From Sinorhizobium kostiense (lineage in GTDB: Bacteria > Pseudomonadota > Alphaproteobacteria > Rhizobiales > Rhizobiaceae), in assembly GCF_017874595.1 (NCBI RefSeq), contig NZ_JAGILA010000009.1:62001-126000 (forward strand): DNA of 64,000 bases, written 5' to 3'. Positions 43,550 to 53,171 of this stretch are shown here, in pieces. The notes below the pieces were generated by a model. It saw nothing but the letters and a program-made list of their open reading frames with translations. It was not told the origin of the DNA and made no database searches. A program made the position numbers and the translations under genes. How positions within the stretch are numbered: position 1 is the first letter of the stretch; every line of letters starts with the position of its first letter.

Positions 43550-44215
43550 TCACCCACCAGGTTCATGACTTCCGCCCGGGCCTTTTTCACCGGGTTCCGT
43601 GAGGTCGAGCATTTGAAGCGTGCCATAGCCGTTTCGTATTTCGCGGTAGCAGTTACGCTCCATCAACTGCGTATCGAGCAGATAGGAGTCGTAGCCCGCT
43701 TCCTGCAGGTTCTGCACGAAAGGCCTGATCAGTCGGTAGGCCTCCAAACATTTGGCTGGCAGTGTGATCCTGGTGACGAAGTTGGCGTGCGGGATTACCC
43801 GTCCCACCTTGTCGGATATATCCGCGGCGTCGGCCGCCGCCTGTCCTGCCGCCTTGATCTCGTCCTGGTTGGGCTGGATCGGCGTCAGCACGATATCGGA
43901 CCCGGCGATGATCGTCTCCCTTAGAACGGTATCCTGGCCGGGCGTGTCCATCATGACGACGTCGAACTTGTTCGCTTCGTTTTCGAGGAGCTGCTGTACG
44001 GTTGTCTGACGCGCGGCGGTTATGAGCTCGATATTGCCCGGCAGATTGTCTTTTGCCTCGCAGCGCTTCCACCATTCCTGCAAATTCTGGCGCCCGTCTG
44101 CGTCGATCAGAAGGACGCGTCTTCCCTGAAGCGCATATTCCCCGGCAATCAAGATTACCGCTGTCGTCTTCCCAGCCCCACCTTTGCCGCTCACGGCAGA
44201 AATACATAATGGCAA
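43550..44215 (-). CDS. ParA/VirC1-like ATPase
   Basis: A deviant Walker A ATPase of about 221 residues: SGKGGAGKTTAVILIAGEYA near the N-terminus, the Walker A' aspartate in VLLIDADGR, Walker B in VVMMDTPG. The family includes plasmid partition ParA and VirC1, which boosts conjugative transfer by binding near the T-DNA/oriT. TTG 44215 sits nine bases after GGGAG; TTG 44224 is the longer alternative but has almost no spacing. The neighbouring oriT-like repeats and relaxase favour a role in transfer over partition. Confidence 0.85.
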   Translation of the reverse strand: MPLCISAVSGKGGAGKTTAVILIAGEYALQGRRVLLIDADGRQNLQEWWKRCEAKDNLPGNIELITAARQTTVQQLLENEANKFDVVMMDTPGQDTVLRETIIAGSDIVLTPIQPNQDEIKAAGQAAADAADISDKVGRVIPHANFVTRITLPAKCLEAYRLIRPFVQNLQEAGYDSYLLDTQLMERNCYREIRNGYGTLQMLDLTEPGEKGPGGSHEPGG

Positions 44216-44276
44216 GCGTCGCAACTCCCTTTGTTAGGCCAAAGTCATTCCGGCGATTGTGGTGTGTCTGCACGGC

Positions 44277-44308
44277 GTTCCCACACGGCGCGTGCACACG
44301 ATGGGAAC
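44277..44308. repeat. Inverted repeat upstream of the ParA-like gene
   Basis: GTTCCCA and TGGGAAC form a perfect 7-bp inverted repeat with an 18-base spacer. It overlaps TGCACG/CGTGCA dyads. The position just upstream of the ParA gene suggests an operator or partition-like site. Confidence 0.45.
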
Positions 44309-44579
44309 AATTGCTCACACAATAAGGCAACATGCCACTACCTCACGGTGTGGTCAATCTGTCGAACTAAACCACCGCTACATGATATGAGCAATGCTCC
44401 CCACGGTCTGAAATCACGTCGCAGAGCCCACATGACCACATGATGTGAAAGCGTCGTGTTGCTAACTCGTGTGAAAGTTCAACACGGACCCCGGCATGTG
44501 TGGCGCCTGATCTTTGAGCCGGCCTTTTGAGGAGATCCGGTGCGGCGTCGACCAAAACGCACCGCCAATTCAGTGAACC

Positions 44580-44790
44580 CCGGGGCCGAGTGAGGCCGGC
44601 TTTGACGCGTGCACGGAAGCCGCAAGGGCGAAGAGCGGAGCGTCCCTTGCGGCTGAGTACGAGGGGCAGATAAAGGCCTTCAAAAGCGGATTTCGGAGGT
44701 GAACCCTGGTGAGCGTTCCCTCGTTAATGACCGGGGCGGAGGCCCGGTCCGGAAGGACAAAAGGGCGAGCGTAGCGAGGGCAGCTCCAAG
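44580..44790. other. Candidate origin of transfer (oriT)
   Basis: Between the ParA-like gene and the MobC-like gene lie two perfect inverted repeats. AGCCGCAAGGG/CCCTTGCGGCT is an 11-bp repeat with a 15-base spacer (44618-44654). GACCGGG/CCCGGTC is a 7-bp repeat with a 7-base spacer (44729-44749). Such hairpins next to mobC and relaxase genes are the usual setting of oriT. The nick site is not identified. Confidence 0.6.
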
Positions 44791-44918
44791 TTGTTTGGAT
44801 GAAACCCCTTACAATTGAGAGAGGCAGGATACGGAAAAATGTGCTACGCCATTTTCCTGCAATCGAGGGACGAGCCCTCGATCATTGTCGCAAGCGTCAG
44901 TAGGGGGCCAACGGCCAA

Positions 44919-45320
44919 ATGGATGAGGGGAAATTCAACGCTCTTCTCGAGCCGGCGAAGAAGGATCGCACTGTGCATGTCCGCGTCACGTGTGACGAAC
45001 ATGCGGCGATCGAGAAGGCCGCTGAGGATGCCGACATGACGGTATCCAGCTTTTTCCGGTCGCTGCTTCTGGAGGGGGCAGGGGTTCGGCCGATGTTGAC
45101 CCGCGATGACCGCCTGGTCATGGCGGCTCTTCTCGAAGACATGCGGATGATCGGGATCAACCTGAACCAGGTTGCGAGGGCGCTCAACAGCGGCCGTGGT
45201 GTCCACCCGAGCGAATTGGACATCAATCTTGAGAACGTGCAGCGGGTTCAAGCGGCCGTGATGAGCGAGCTGCGTGCGCTGACGCGGCGAGCTGGTTATC
45301 AGCGTCGAGGGGAGAAGTAG
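44919..45320 (+). CDS. mobC: MobC-like relaxosome accessory protein
   Basis: The 133-residue protein has an N-terminal ribbon-helix-helix region (TVHVRVTCDEHAAIEKAAED, then MTVSSFFRSLLL) and a C-terminal helical part with INLNQVARALNSG, a signature of bacterial mobilisation protein MobC. MobC binds oriT and helps the relaxase to open the DNA. The relaxase gene starts three bases after the MobC stop. The ATG is at 44919 with GGGG nearby. Confidence 0.85.
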   Translation: MDEGKFNALLEPAKKDRTVHVRVTCDEHAAIEKAAEDADMTVSSFFRSLLLEGAGVRPMLTRDDRLVMAALLEDMRMIGINLNQVARALNSGRGVHPSELDINLENVQRVQAAVMSELRALTRRAGYQRRGEK

Positions 45321-45323
45321 CCT

Positions 45324-48266
45324 TTGGAAATCTTCTTTGGCGCGTTCACCAGCGAATGGGAGCAGCGGCGCGCAGCGCTGCTGCACGAAATGTCGTCTGG
45401 CGGGCGAGGCGCTTCGGCAGAAGAAGAGATGCGAAAGCGCCTGAAGCAGTTGGCTCAACTCGGCGCTACAGGTGGCGGCGAAGGCTCAAGTGGCGCACCC
45501 GGTGGACGTGGATCTGCATCGAAGGGCAGGGCGGCTCCTCGAGCGCAGGCGACGCCGGCGACAACGGCCGCCCGACCGATGGAGGCGCGGCTAACGGCCA
45601 TCGCAAAGGGAAGCCAGCCGGCAGTCGTCAAAATGGCGTCTTATGGCGGCGGTGCTCGGGTCGGTGCGATGCTGAATTATGTGTCCCGTGGCGGCGAGCT
45701 GAAGGTGGAGAATGAAAGCGGCAGGATCCTCGAGGGGCGGGAGGAACTGGCGCGCATCCGTGGCGATTGGGACCACCTTTTTCAGAACCGCGCAGAAAGT
45801 CGCGACATTGGGAGCTTTTCCGTCGAAATCGCAGCGTCCGGCTTTGCATCGGACGAGGCATTGCACGAGCAGGTGAGAAGCACCCTGACGAGCGGCTTTG
45901 GCGACCGGCGCTATGCCTATGCGATCGCGAAAAATGACGGCGGCTCCGTGACCGTTCAGGGGCTTGTCGTATTGCGAAGCGGACAGGGGGAGCGGCTAAC
46001 GGGCGACGTGAAGGCGGCCGGCATCATCCAGGGCCGATACGACGCCAGCGCGGCCGCGGGCGAGGCTGCGGCGAAGTTCTCCTTTCATGGCTACGGAAAT
46101 GGCGTCGAGTTCGGCGCCAGCCGCTTGCGTGGGCTGGTCGATCGGCATGACGACGTTCGCGACGATCGCGGCCAGTTGATAGCGAATGAGAAGGTCGCGG
46201 GCGACCTGGTGCAGAAAGAATGGCGCGGCGAGCTTCACAGCCGCAAGAGCCGCGACGTGATGCACGTCATCATGTCGGCTCGGGCCGGAACCGACGTTGC
46301 CGCGTTCGAAGCCGCGGTTCGCGACTTCCTGGCGCATCAGTTTGCTGGCCACCGGTATGTCTTCGCCATGCACGATCCGGCTAGCGATCCGAAAGAGGCG
46401 GGGGAGGGGGGGAAGCGTCCGCATGTGCATGCCCATGCGATCGTGGCGATGAAATCGGATTCCGGTGATCGCATCGAGACGACGCCTGCCGTGTTTCGCG
46501 AATGGCGATCGGTGATGGCAGAGAAGGCGCGGGAGCACGGCATTCAGATGGAGATGACCGACCGGCGCGAGTTTGCCACCCCGCCGGCATTCACGCGCAC
46601 CCAAGTCCGGCCGGTGAGCCGCGAAGGCCGCACAGAGCATGTCGGGACGAGCGAGGCTGCGCAGGCGCGATACGACGCCAAGCGTAGCGGCCGACGCACG
46701 GTCGCGAAGAGCGATCGGAGCCGACAGTACATCATAAAGGTGCAGGAATCGTGGCAGAAGGTCGCTCTGGCGGGTGGTGATCGTCAGACCGTGGCCTATG
46801 CCATGCAGCATCAACACTATTTAGAATCAAGCGTTTCGACAGCGCAGACGGAAACGAGCGGCACTGTCATTGGCGCGGATTTTGGATCGAACTTCCGCAT
46901 CCATTTGGCTACATTGCAGGAGATGGTTTTGGAGGGTCAGGAATTGCGCGAAATGTCACGAGCAGAGTTTGAGACCTACGAGAAGAAGGTCGAGACGGCC
47001 TTGTTCAAGTTGGAGCGGTCGGTCTCGGCAGACGATCGGGCGGACTTTGACGAGATAGCCGGCCTGGCCCGAGATTTCGTCAATCAGAAGCGTGAGCTGG
47101 TGGACCTCTACGAGCAGCGCAAGGAGGCGTTGGCGGAGCAAGGTGGCGAAGCGCCTCGCAGCGACCCGCGTGATCCGGCCAACGACGAGCGGGACGCCGC
47201 GGTTGCTAAGCACGGCGAGGCTGTTGTCGACGGCAACGAGGCGATGATCGAAATCGAGCACTACCGAGAGGGGCTTGATCGGACCGAGGCCGGCGAGTTT
47301 TCCGCCGACCGCAAGGACGGGATGCAAGCCGGCCTTCAGCAGGCAATGGAAAGGGCTGCTCATTTGGCTGTCGAAGGAAACAGCTACCTCAGAGAAGTTG
47401 CCGAGCAGGAGCCGGATTTGCGACAGGCCATTGAACGCGCGGAAAAACAAGCCGAAGTGCAGGACCGACAAGATGACAGGCGCGCAGACGTCATCAAAGC
47501 AGTGCAGACGGTCATATCCGAGCGGATTGACCGCCTGAGTGAGCGCCTTAGCGATCAGGATTCCCCACACTACATTTCCGAGGACAGCTATGCGACCCGA
47601 AACGAGGCATATGCCGAACGGCAATTCCTCGCGGACATGAATGCCCAACTTGACAAGCTTGGACCGGGCGATGTTCTCGATCTTTCGCGGACAGAAACCG
47701 ACTACGGCTACGATCCAGAGGAAGCTGCGTCGGACCAGATGAGTGGCATTGAGTACGAGCCTTCGATTGAGAGGGATAAACGAGAGCACGAAAGCCATCT
47801 GGACAGCGTTGCCGCACAAGTGGGTCAGCTCAGAAAGAGTGGCATTACCGTTGATACCAAGTTCAATATCCTAGAGCCGACGCCGCGGGACCATGACGCA
47901 GAATGGGCCGAGATATACAGGGATTTCGATCCGGAATCCGCGCCCGACCGCGACGGCGATCGGCCAGTCGAGGAAAAGGACAAGGCGCCGGCGAATGTGG
48001 ATGCTGCCGAGCAGCGGCGCGAGGGTCGTGATGAGCCGGATCGGCAGCCGATCGACAACGACACGCGCGACGCTCACGAGCTGGCGTCCACGGTCGATGC
48101 TACAAATCGCCTGCAAGATCGTCTAAATAAAGATAAGGAAGCCGCTCAGCGCAGCGGAGAAACGACACGGACCGACCCCGCCCAACAGCATATTCCCCGA
48201 CTCGAGGAGCTGGAGCGGGAACAGATGCAACAGAGGGAACGCGACCGCGACGATCGGGACCGTTAA
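45324..48266 (+). CDS. Large relaxase (plasmid mobilisation nuclease)
   Basis: The 980-residue protein begins with a Gly/Ala-rich segment. Its relaxase domain, residues about 100-430, contains MASYGGGARVGAMLNYVSRG, a candidate catalytic region, and RPHVHAHAIVAMKS near 365, the metal-binding HxH motif. The C-terminal half (450-980) is charged and coiled-coil-like, ending in an Arg/Asp-rich tail, and probably serves transport and scaffold roles. The start is TTG 45324 after GAGGGGAGAAG. Type resembles the MobZ/MOBP relaxases of Sinorhizobium cryptic plasmids. It would nick oriT and lead the strand into the recipient. Confidence 0.87.
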   Translation: MEIFFGAFTSEWEQRRAALLHEMSSGGRGASAEEEMRKRLKQLAQLGATGGGEGSSGAPGGRGSASKGRAAPRAQATPATTAARPMEARLTAIAKGSQPAVVKMASYGGGARVGAMLNYVSRGGELKVENESGRILEGREELARIRGDWDHLFQNRAESRDIGSFSVEIAASGFASDEALHEQVRSTLTSGFGDRRYAYAIAKNDGGSVTVQGLVVLRSGQGERLTGDVKAAGIIQGRYDASAAAGEAAAKFSFHGYGNGVEFGASRLRGLVDRHDDVRDDRGQLIANEKVAGDLVQKEWRGELHSRKSRDVMHVIMSARAGTDVAAFEAAVRDFLAHQFAGHRYVFAMHDPASDPKEAGEGGKRPHVHAHAIVAMKSDSGDRIETTPAVFREWRSVMAEKAREHGIQMEMTDRREFATPPAFTRTQVRPVSREGRTEHVGTSEAAQARYDAKRSGRRTVAKSDRSRQYIIKVQESWQKVALAGGDRQTVAYAMQHQHYLESSVSTAQTETSGTVIGADFGSNFRIHLATLQEMVLEGQELREMSRAEFETYEKKVETALFKLERSVSADDRADFDEIAGLARDFVNQKRELVDLYEQRKEALAEQGGEAPRSDPRDPANDERDAAVAKHGEAVVDGNEAMIEIEHYREGLDRTEAGEFSADRKDGMQAGLQQAMERAAHLAVEGNSYLREVAEQEPDLRQAIERAEKQAEVQDRQDDRRADVIKAVQTVISERIDRLSERLSDQDSPHYISEDSYATRNEAYAERQFLADMNAQLDKLGPGDVLDLSRTETDYGYDPEEAASDQMSGIEYEPSIERDKREHESHLDSVAAQVGQLRKSGITVDTKFNILEPTPRDHDAEWAEIYRDFDPESAPDRDGDRPVEEKDKAPANVDAAEQRREGRDEPDRQPIDNDTRDAHELASTVDATNRLQDRLNKDKEAAQRSGETTRTDPAQQHIPRLEELEREQMQQRERDRDDRDR

Positions 48267-48272
48267 GGGAAC

Positions 48273-48482
48273 ATGCTCAACGATAACCGGCAACAATACG
48301 TCATCCAGACCGACTCCACTAAAGAGGATGGCTTGGGGAAGGTGTTTGCCTTCATCTTCATCGTCTCCATGTTTCTGGCCTTCTTCCAGGAAGTCTATGA
48401 ATCAGTCGTGGCCTGGTATCGTGACACGATGCTTTGGCTAAATGATACCGCGGCCTATCTTGCTGGTTTCTGGCCTTTCTAA
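48273..48482 (+). CDS. Small membrane protein after the relaxase
   Basis: A 69-residue protein with one clear hydrophobic span (VFAFIFIVSMFLAFFQEVY) and a second weak one at the end (AAYLAGFWPF). TTAAGGGA precedes the ATG, six bases after the relaxase stop. It probably sits in the inner membrane and may connect the relaxosome with a transfer apparatus, by position only. Confidence 0.65.
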   Translation: MLNDNRQQYVIQTDSTKEDGLGKVFAFIFIVSMFLAFFQEVYESVVAWYRDTMLWLNDTAAYLAGFWPF

Positions 48483-48989
48483 AGCTCAGTATTCGAGATC
48501 GGCATGAAGCATGCCGGTCTTATCGCAGGACCTGACTGCTCCGTGTGGTGAACAGAAGTTCGGGCGAGCACCGTCTATTTCGGCACTGCGGACTAAGCGG
48601 TTGTCGCCAAGCCGATTGCCGGAAGACGTGTTTTGGCCCAACAGCGGACATGGAGTCGCAAATCCGGGTGCCCGGCCTATGCGCGACGCGCCCGATGCAC
48701 GTGGGATTGACGTAAGCTCTGCTTTACAAAGACGGCAGTTTTTTCCGCGTTTACATGGCAGACGCGAGGGCTGATGTTGCTCAACAACACAGCCGTCAGC
48801 GGGGGTGAGTGGTTAAGCGCAAGGGTCGGCGAGGAGATCCGGTGCCTCATCGGCGGCATGATGATGCTAAACGTTTGTCGGCGCAGCTGCAGTCAAAAGG
48901 TCCTCCGGTTTTCGGCGAGTCGGCCGGACCGTACGCCAACAGAAAGACCACTCTGCAACCAGCCTCCTTGCTCTGCGATCAGCCCCTCT
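48483..48989. other. Intergenic region between convergent units
   Basis: About 507 bases between the small membrane protein and a leftward two-gene unit. No gene, terminator or repeat is convincing here. Confidence 0.4.
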
Positions 48990-49577
48990 TCACCCCGGAT
49001 TGTGGCGGCGGGCCGCAAAGTTTGCCGGCATCGCCCAGTTTGGCTCGTTGCCAAGCACCTTCTGGAAGAAACCAGCCGCATAGCTTGTATCCTCGTTGGC
49101 ATTCTCCCGGAAAGACCACCAGCTTCGCAGGTCATCGATTACCTGGTCTATCTTGATCTCCGCGTGAAATTCCTGATCGATTGTCGCCGCGTAGACGGTG
49201 AGGCAGAACGTCGTGGCGACATAGCCTTCGGGCCAAAACTCGGCGGCAGGTCCGGGACCGACGTGCTGCCGAGGCGCGGTCGCAATAAGGGGCATCTCGG
49301 CAATGAGTTCGCTCAGCATGAGCGACGGAGCAAAATCGAAGAACTCGCGGCGTTCGGTTTTCTGAGCCGGCCTTTGCTGCTCTATGTTTTTCAGCCAACG
49401 GACAAAGGCACGCGCAAGTTTCAACTCATCGATCTGAAAACGACATCCCATAAGCTCGCCGCACAGTTGAGCGTGCGCCTCGAACGCCGTTCTGAACCAG
49501 TGGAGCTGTCTGGCGGCGATCCGCAGGGGCTTGTTCGTCGGTGGCAGATTTGAGATTAACTGGCGAAGATCAAACAT
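48990..49577 (-). CDS. Unknown protein, second of a coupled pair
   Basis: A 195-residue protein that I do not recognise. It includes FDLRQLISNLPPTNKPLRIA, FDFAPSLMLSELIAEMPLI and an Ala/Asn-rich tail. It reads as a soluble mixed-fold protein with several tryptophans. The ATG at 49577 overlaps the upstream stop by eight bases, so the two genes are translationally coupled. The pair lies between the mobilisation genes and a sugar operon, and could be cargo of the plasmid. Confidence 0.6.
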   Translation of the reverse strand: MFDLRQLISNLPPTNKPLRIAARQLHWFRTAFEAHAQLCGELMGCRFQIDELKLARAFVRWLKNIEQQRPAQKTERREFFDFAPSLMLSELIAEMPLIATAPRQHVGPGPAAEFWPEGYVATTFCLTVYAATIDQEFHAEIKIDQVIDDLRSWWSFRENANEDTSYAAGFFQKVLGNEPNWAMPANFAARRHNPG

Positions 49578-50268
49578 GGGCCGCGTACCTCGCAAAGAGC
49601 GAAGACAGCACAGCTCCGTTCTGCGTCCGAAAGGCCTGCAAAATCTCGTCTTGAAGCGCGGTTGCCAGAGCGGTCGCGGCTTGGATCATCTTCGCGTAGT
49701 CTCCGCTCTCGCGGTCCGAGAGCAGGTACAGCAGAACGGAAAAAACAGCAACCTGCGCGACAGTTTCCTTTGAGACGGGGGAATGGGCGTCCAGATAATC
49801 GATCCGGACAGGCTCTTCCCTGAGAAGCTGGAGGGCCAGTTGCGCGGCGAACTGCTCGGGCGCGTCGCGCAACGTGACCTGGCCAAAGGCTTTTCTCCCG
49901 GCGCTCTGGCTGACAAGCGCCCTGCTGGCGCCCAAGTGGCTAAGGACGATTTTCATCGTCTCGTAGAAGACAGCAGAGAACTCCTCTGATTTTCCGCCGG
50001 GGACCATCATGTCCTGGAGCTTGTGAGATCCAAGCGTCACCTCGCCGAAAACCGTATGGACGACGCTGCTTAGCATCTGGTCGACGCTGCGGGCGAGCAG
50101 CCCCATTTCCCGAAGCGCTGTCAGCGCTATCCTCGAGGCAGGGGGAGGAAGCTTCGTCGGCGCCGTCCCCTGCACCGCGTCACATCCTCTCCAGAAAGCA
50201 TACCGCAAGCCACGCAGCGCGTCCTTCAGTTGCGCTGCATCTGGAGTGAATTGTGGCCGCACTCCCAT
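49570..50268 (-). CDS. Unknown helical protein, first of a coupled pair
   Basis: A 232-residue predicted helical protein (LKDALRGLRYAFWRGCDAV, GEVTLGSHKLQDMMVPGGKS, VSKETVAQVAVFSVLLYLLS). No domain recognised. It overlaps its downstream partner. The long hydrophobic helix near residues 170-185 might contact a membrane, but a true span is not clear. Role unknown; an effector/immunity or accessory pair is possible. Confidence 0.6.
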   Translation of the reverse strand: MGVRPQFTPDAAQLKDALRGLRYAFWRGCDAVQGTAPTKLPPPASRIALTALREMGLLARSVDQMLSSVVHTVFGEVTLGSHKLQDMMVPGGKSEEFSAVFYETMKIVLSHLGASRALVSQSAGRKAFGQVTLRDAPEQFAAQLALQLLREEPVRIDYLDAHSPVSKETVAQVAVFSVLLYLLSDRESGDYAKMIQAATALATALQDEILQAFRTQNGAVLSSLFARYAAHV

Positions 50269-50285
50269 GACCTACCCCCATGACA

Positions 50286-51284
50286 CTATTGCATCGCTTT
50301 CGCTACGCCGGCTTCCGCAAACATAACTCCTCCGCGTCTCGGAGTGGACTCAATAAATCGTCGCGTCGCCTCGTAACTTGAAACGCCCGCCTGGCTCCCG
50401 AGACCGGTCGCGTTCAGCGCCGAAGACGCTTGGCCGAGCTCGACGGCGTGATAGGGAGAGAGCCCCTTGACGAGACCGGTGGCGAATCCGCCATTGAAGC
50501 AATCTCCACATCCGCACGTACATTTTACCTCAACCTGGAAAGCTGGAGAATGGAACTCCAGGCCCGTCTGGTCGAGGTAATAGGCCCCATCGGCACCAAG
50601 CGTCAGGATAACACACCCGGCACCCCTACTCAGCAGGAAATGGGCAAGGTCGCGGTTCTCCGTTAACCCCGATAGCGCCTTGGCCTCCTCTTCAGATGGG
50701 AGGAAATAGTCGGTGTAGGGAAGAAGGGCCTCCACCTTCGGAAGGTCTTCCGGCGTTGAGGCGAATACGTCAAGAGTGGTGATCACGCCCCGGCGGCGCG
50801 CCTCTGACATCAGTTCCGCCGTCCTGCCAGTATCATCCATGCGATTCATGAGGCCAACGCCGCCGATATGCAGGATTTTCGTGTCCAGCAATCCATCGAT
50901 GTCTGAATCCGATACGTAGAATGAGTCCGTGGCGCCCCGTTTGTGCAGAGCCGGACGCGTGCCGTCCGGACGCGTGGTCACGATCGAGGAAGAGGTCGAG
51001 AAGCCCTCGCAGCGCTGCATCATACGGATGTCCACGCCGTATGAGCTGAGCTTCATGCGAACCCAGTCTCCCATGTCGTCGTACCCGACACCTCCGACCG
51101 CCTGGACGCGCAGGCCGTATTTGGCGGCCACAATGGCGGCAGATCCCGCCGCACCCGAGACCGCGAGCGTGTAGTCCTCCACGAAATACGTCTGGCCACC
51201 CGGCGGTATGTTGGTGACGGGCCGGCAAAGAGCGTCGAAGGTGTAGAAGCCCACGCAGCTGAGATCGAACGTCGTCGACATCAT
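50286..51284 (-). CDS. PfkB-family carbohydrate kinase
   Basis: The 332-residue kinase has the PfkB fold: LAVSGAAGSAAIVAAKYGL near residue 40 and EVKCTCGCGDCFNGGFATGL near 260. The usual DTTGAGD motif is changed to CTCGCGD, but the catalytic Asp remains. The ATG overlaps the stop of the ABC ATPase gene (ATGA), making it the last gene of the leftward transport operon. It should phosphorylate the imported sugar; the Cys-rich catalytic loop is odd and may mark a distinct substrate. Confidence 0.85.
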   Translation of the reverse strand: MMSTTFDLSCVGFYTFDALCRPVTNIPPGGQTYFVEDYTLAVSGAAGSAAIVAAKYGLRVQAVGGVGYDDMGDWVRMKLSSYGVDIRMMQRCEGFSTSSSIVTTRPDGTRPALHKRGATDSFYVSDSDIDGLLDTKILHIGGVGLMNRMDDTGRTAELMSEARRRGVITTLDVFASTPEDLPKVEALLPYTDYFLPSEEEAKALSGLTENRDLAHFLLSRGAGCVILTLGADGAYYLDQTGLEFHSPAFQVEVKCTCGCGDCFNGGFATGLVKGLSPYHAVELGQASSALNATGLGSQAGVSSYEATRRFIESTPRRGGVMFAEAGVAKAMQ

Positions 51285-52324
51285 TTCACCCCAACTCGAT
51301 TGCCGTCTTCGCCGAAGAAGTAGAGGCGAGTTGTATCGAAACCCACCGCGATGGCGCTGTCGATCGGCGCGCGGAATTCACGCCCCGCCTTGATCTCGAT
51401 GTTCTTGTTCGCCGTGCGCACCGTGAGGTAGGTGATGTCGCCCGTCGGCTCCACCCCGTAAACCTGCCCCTGAAGGTTGTCTCCGCCAACCTGACAGTCC
51501 TCCGGACGGATACCAAGCGTGATGTTTCCGGAGAGACTAGCAGGGCAGGGAACCTTAACGCCCGCGGCTGAGAAGGTGCCGTTCTGCGCCGTGCCGGCGA
51601 TGAGATTCATCGGCGGCGAACCGATAAAGCCCGCCACGAAGGTGTTGGCCGGGTTCGAATAGATGTCGTCCGGGGTCCCGATCTGCTGAATGACGCCTTT
51701 GTTCATGATCACGATGCGATCAGCCAGCGTCATCGCCTCGATCTGGTCGTGGGTGACGTAAACGGTGGTCACCTTCAGTTCCCGTTGCATATGCTTGATC
51801 TGGACGCGCATGCTGGCGCGCAGCTTCGCGTCCAGATTGGACAAGGGCTCGTCCATCAGGAACACCTGCGGCTGGCGTACGATTGCGCGCGCGAGCGCCG
51901 CGCGCTGCCGTTGTCCCCCGGAAAGCGCGCCGGGCTTGCGATCCAGGAAAGGACCCAGTTCGACCATTTCCGCCGCGCGGCGGATGAGGTCGTCGTGCTT
52001 TGCCTTCGGCACCTGACGCATCCTCAACGGGAAGCGGATGTTCTCGTAGATCGACATGTTCGGATAAAGGGCATAGCCTTGAAAGACCATGGCCACGTCC
52101 CGATCCCGGGCGTCGATGTCGTTCATCAGCGCGCCGCCGATGCGAATCTCGCCCTCCGTCGGGTGTTCAAGTCCCGCAATCATCCGCATGGTCGTCGTTT
52201 TCCCGCAACCGGATGGACCCAGTAGCACCAGAAATTCTTCATCAACGACGTCGAGGTTCATGTCCTGTACGCCGACGAACGAGCCGAAGCTCTTGACGAC
52301 GTTCTTGAGCAGAATGGAAGCCAT
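51281..52324 (-). CDS. ABC transporter ATP-binding protein (MalK/UgpC type)
   Basis: The 347-residue ATPase has Walker A GPSGCGKTT, signature LSGGQRQRAALARAI, Walker B VFLMDEPLSNLDAKLR and the MalK-like C-terminal TOBE/OB domain (about 240-347). It energises the two permeases encoded just upstream; UgpC/MalK-type ATPases act as dimers and serve several carbohydrate systems. Confidence 0.93.
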   Translation of the reverse strand: MASILLKNVVKSFGSFVGVQDMNLDVVDEEFLVLLGPSGCGKTTTMRMIAGLEHPTEGEIRIGGALMNDIDARDRDVAMVFQGYALYPNMSIYENIRFPLRMRQVPKAKHDDLIRRAAEMVELGPFLDRKPGALSGGQRQRAALARAIVRQPQVFLMDEPLSNLDAKLRASMRVQIKHMQRELKVTTVYVTHDQIEAMTLADRIVIMNKGVIQQIGTPDDIYSNPANTFVAGFIGSPPMNLIAGTAQNGTFSAAGVKVPCPASLSGNITLGIRPEDCQVGGDNLQGQVYGVEPTGDITYLTVRTANKNIEIKAGREFRAPIDSAIAVGFDTTRLYFFGEDGNRVGVK

Positions 52325-52327
52325 GGC

Positions 52328-53170
52328 TTATCCTTTCACGGCACCCATCGTCAGTCCGCGCGAAAGATGCTTCTGGATCAGGATCACGAGGATCAGGATC
52401 GGCGCGAAGGCGATGAACGAGACGAGTGCGATTGCGTTGTAGATCACCCCATCGGAGCCGCCGGTAAAGTTGGCGAGCGCAACCGACATCGTGTAGGCTT
52501 TCGACGTCGAGGCGATGAGGAGTGTGAAGAGAAACTCGTTGATGGCGAAAATGGCTGCGATGACCGCCGCGGTGATGATGCCGGGCAGACAGGCCGGTAT
52601 CATGATCTCCCAGAGGATGGTCAGGTCACCTGCGCCGTCGGTCCGAGCCGCGTCCTCGAGCTCCTTCGGGATATCCAGCATGTAGCTACGGATGATCCAG
52701 GTCACGAGGCTGAGATTGATGGCCGCGTAGATGAGCATGAGCGCCCAGACGGAGTCGAGCAGGCCGATGTTCCTGAACAGGAAGAAGATCGGCACAGCGA
52801 CGATCGCCGGGGCCATCATCCGCGTGGAAAGAATGTAGAAGCCGATATCCTCGCGCCCCTTGAACTCGTACCGGGCAAGCGCAAAGGCTGCCGGGATCGC
52901 GAGAACAAGGTCGATGACGACGGATCCCGCTACGGCCACAACCGAGTTTCGCAGGTAGAGCGCGATGGGCCAATCGCTTACAAGCAGGCGCCATGCATCC
53001 AGGCTCCAAGTCGGCCAGTAAATGGGTTCTGGAACAATGATTTCGGTGCGCGGGCGGAAGCCGATCGTCAGGAACCACAGGATCGGCACCACGCAGACCA
53101 ACGTCCAACTGACGAGGATGATGTAGCGGACGAGAAGGTTGTCGCCACCGGATTTGCGAATGCTGGCCAT
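52328..53170 (-). CDS. ABC transporter permease, MalG-like
   Basis: A 280-residue permease with six predicted spans and the EAA loop (KELEDAARTDGAGDLTILWE). The start at 53170 follows the other permease's stop closely. It pairs with the MalF-like protein to form the channel for the sugar. Confidence 0.92.
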   Translation of the reverse strand: MASIRKSGGDNLLVRYIILVSWTLVCVVPILWFLTIGFRPRTEIIVPEPIYWPTWSLDAWRLLVSDWPIALYLRNSVVAVAGSVVIDLVLAIPAAFALARYEFKGREDIGFYILSTRMMAPAIVAVPIFFLFRNIGLLDSVWALMLIYAAINLSLVTWIIRSYMLDIPKELEDAARTDGAGDLTILWEIMIPACLPGIITAAVIAAIFAINEFLFTLLIASTSKAYTMSVALANFTGGSDGVIYNAIALVSFIAFAPILILVILIQKHLSRGLTMGAVKG

Positions 53171-53171
53171 C

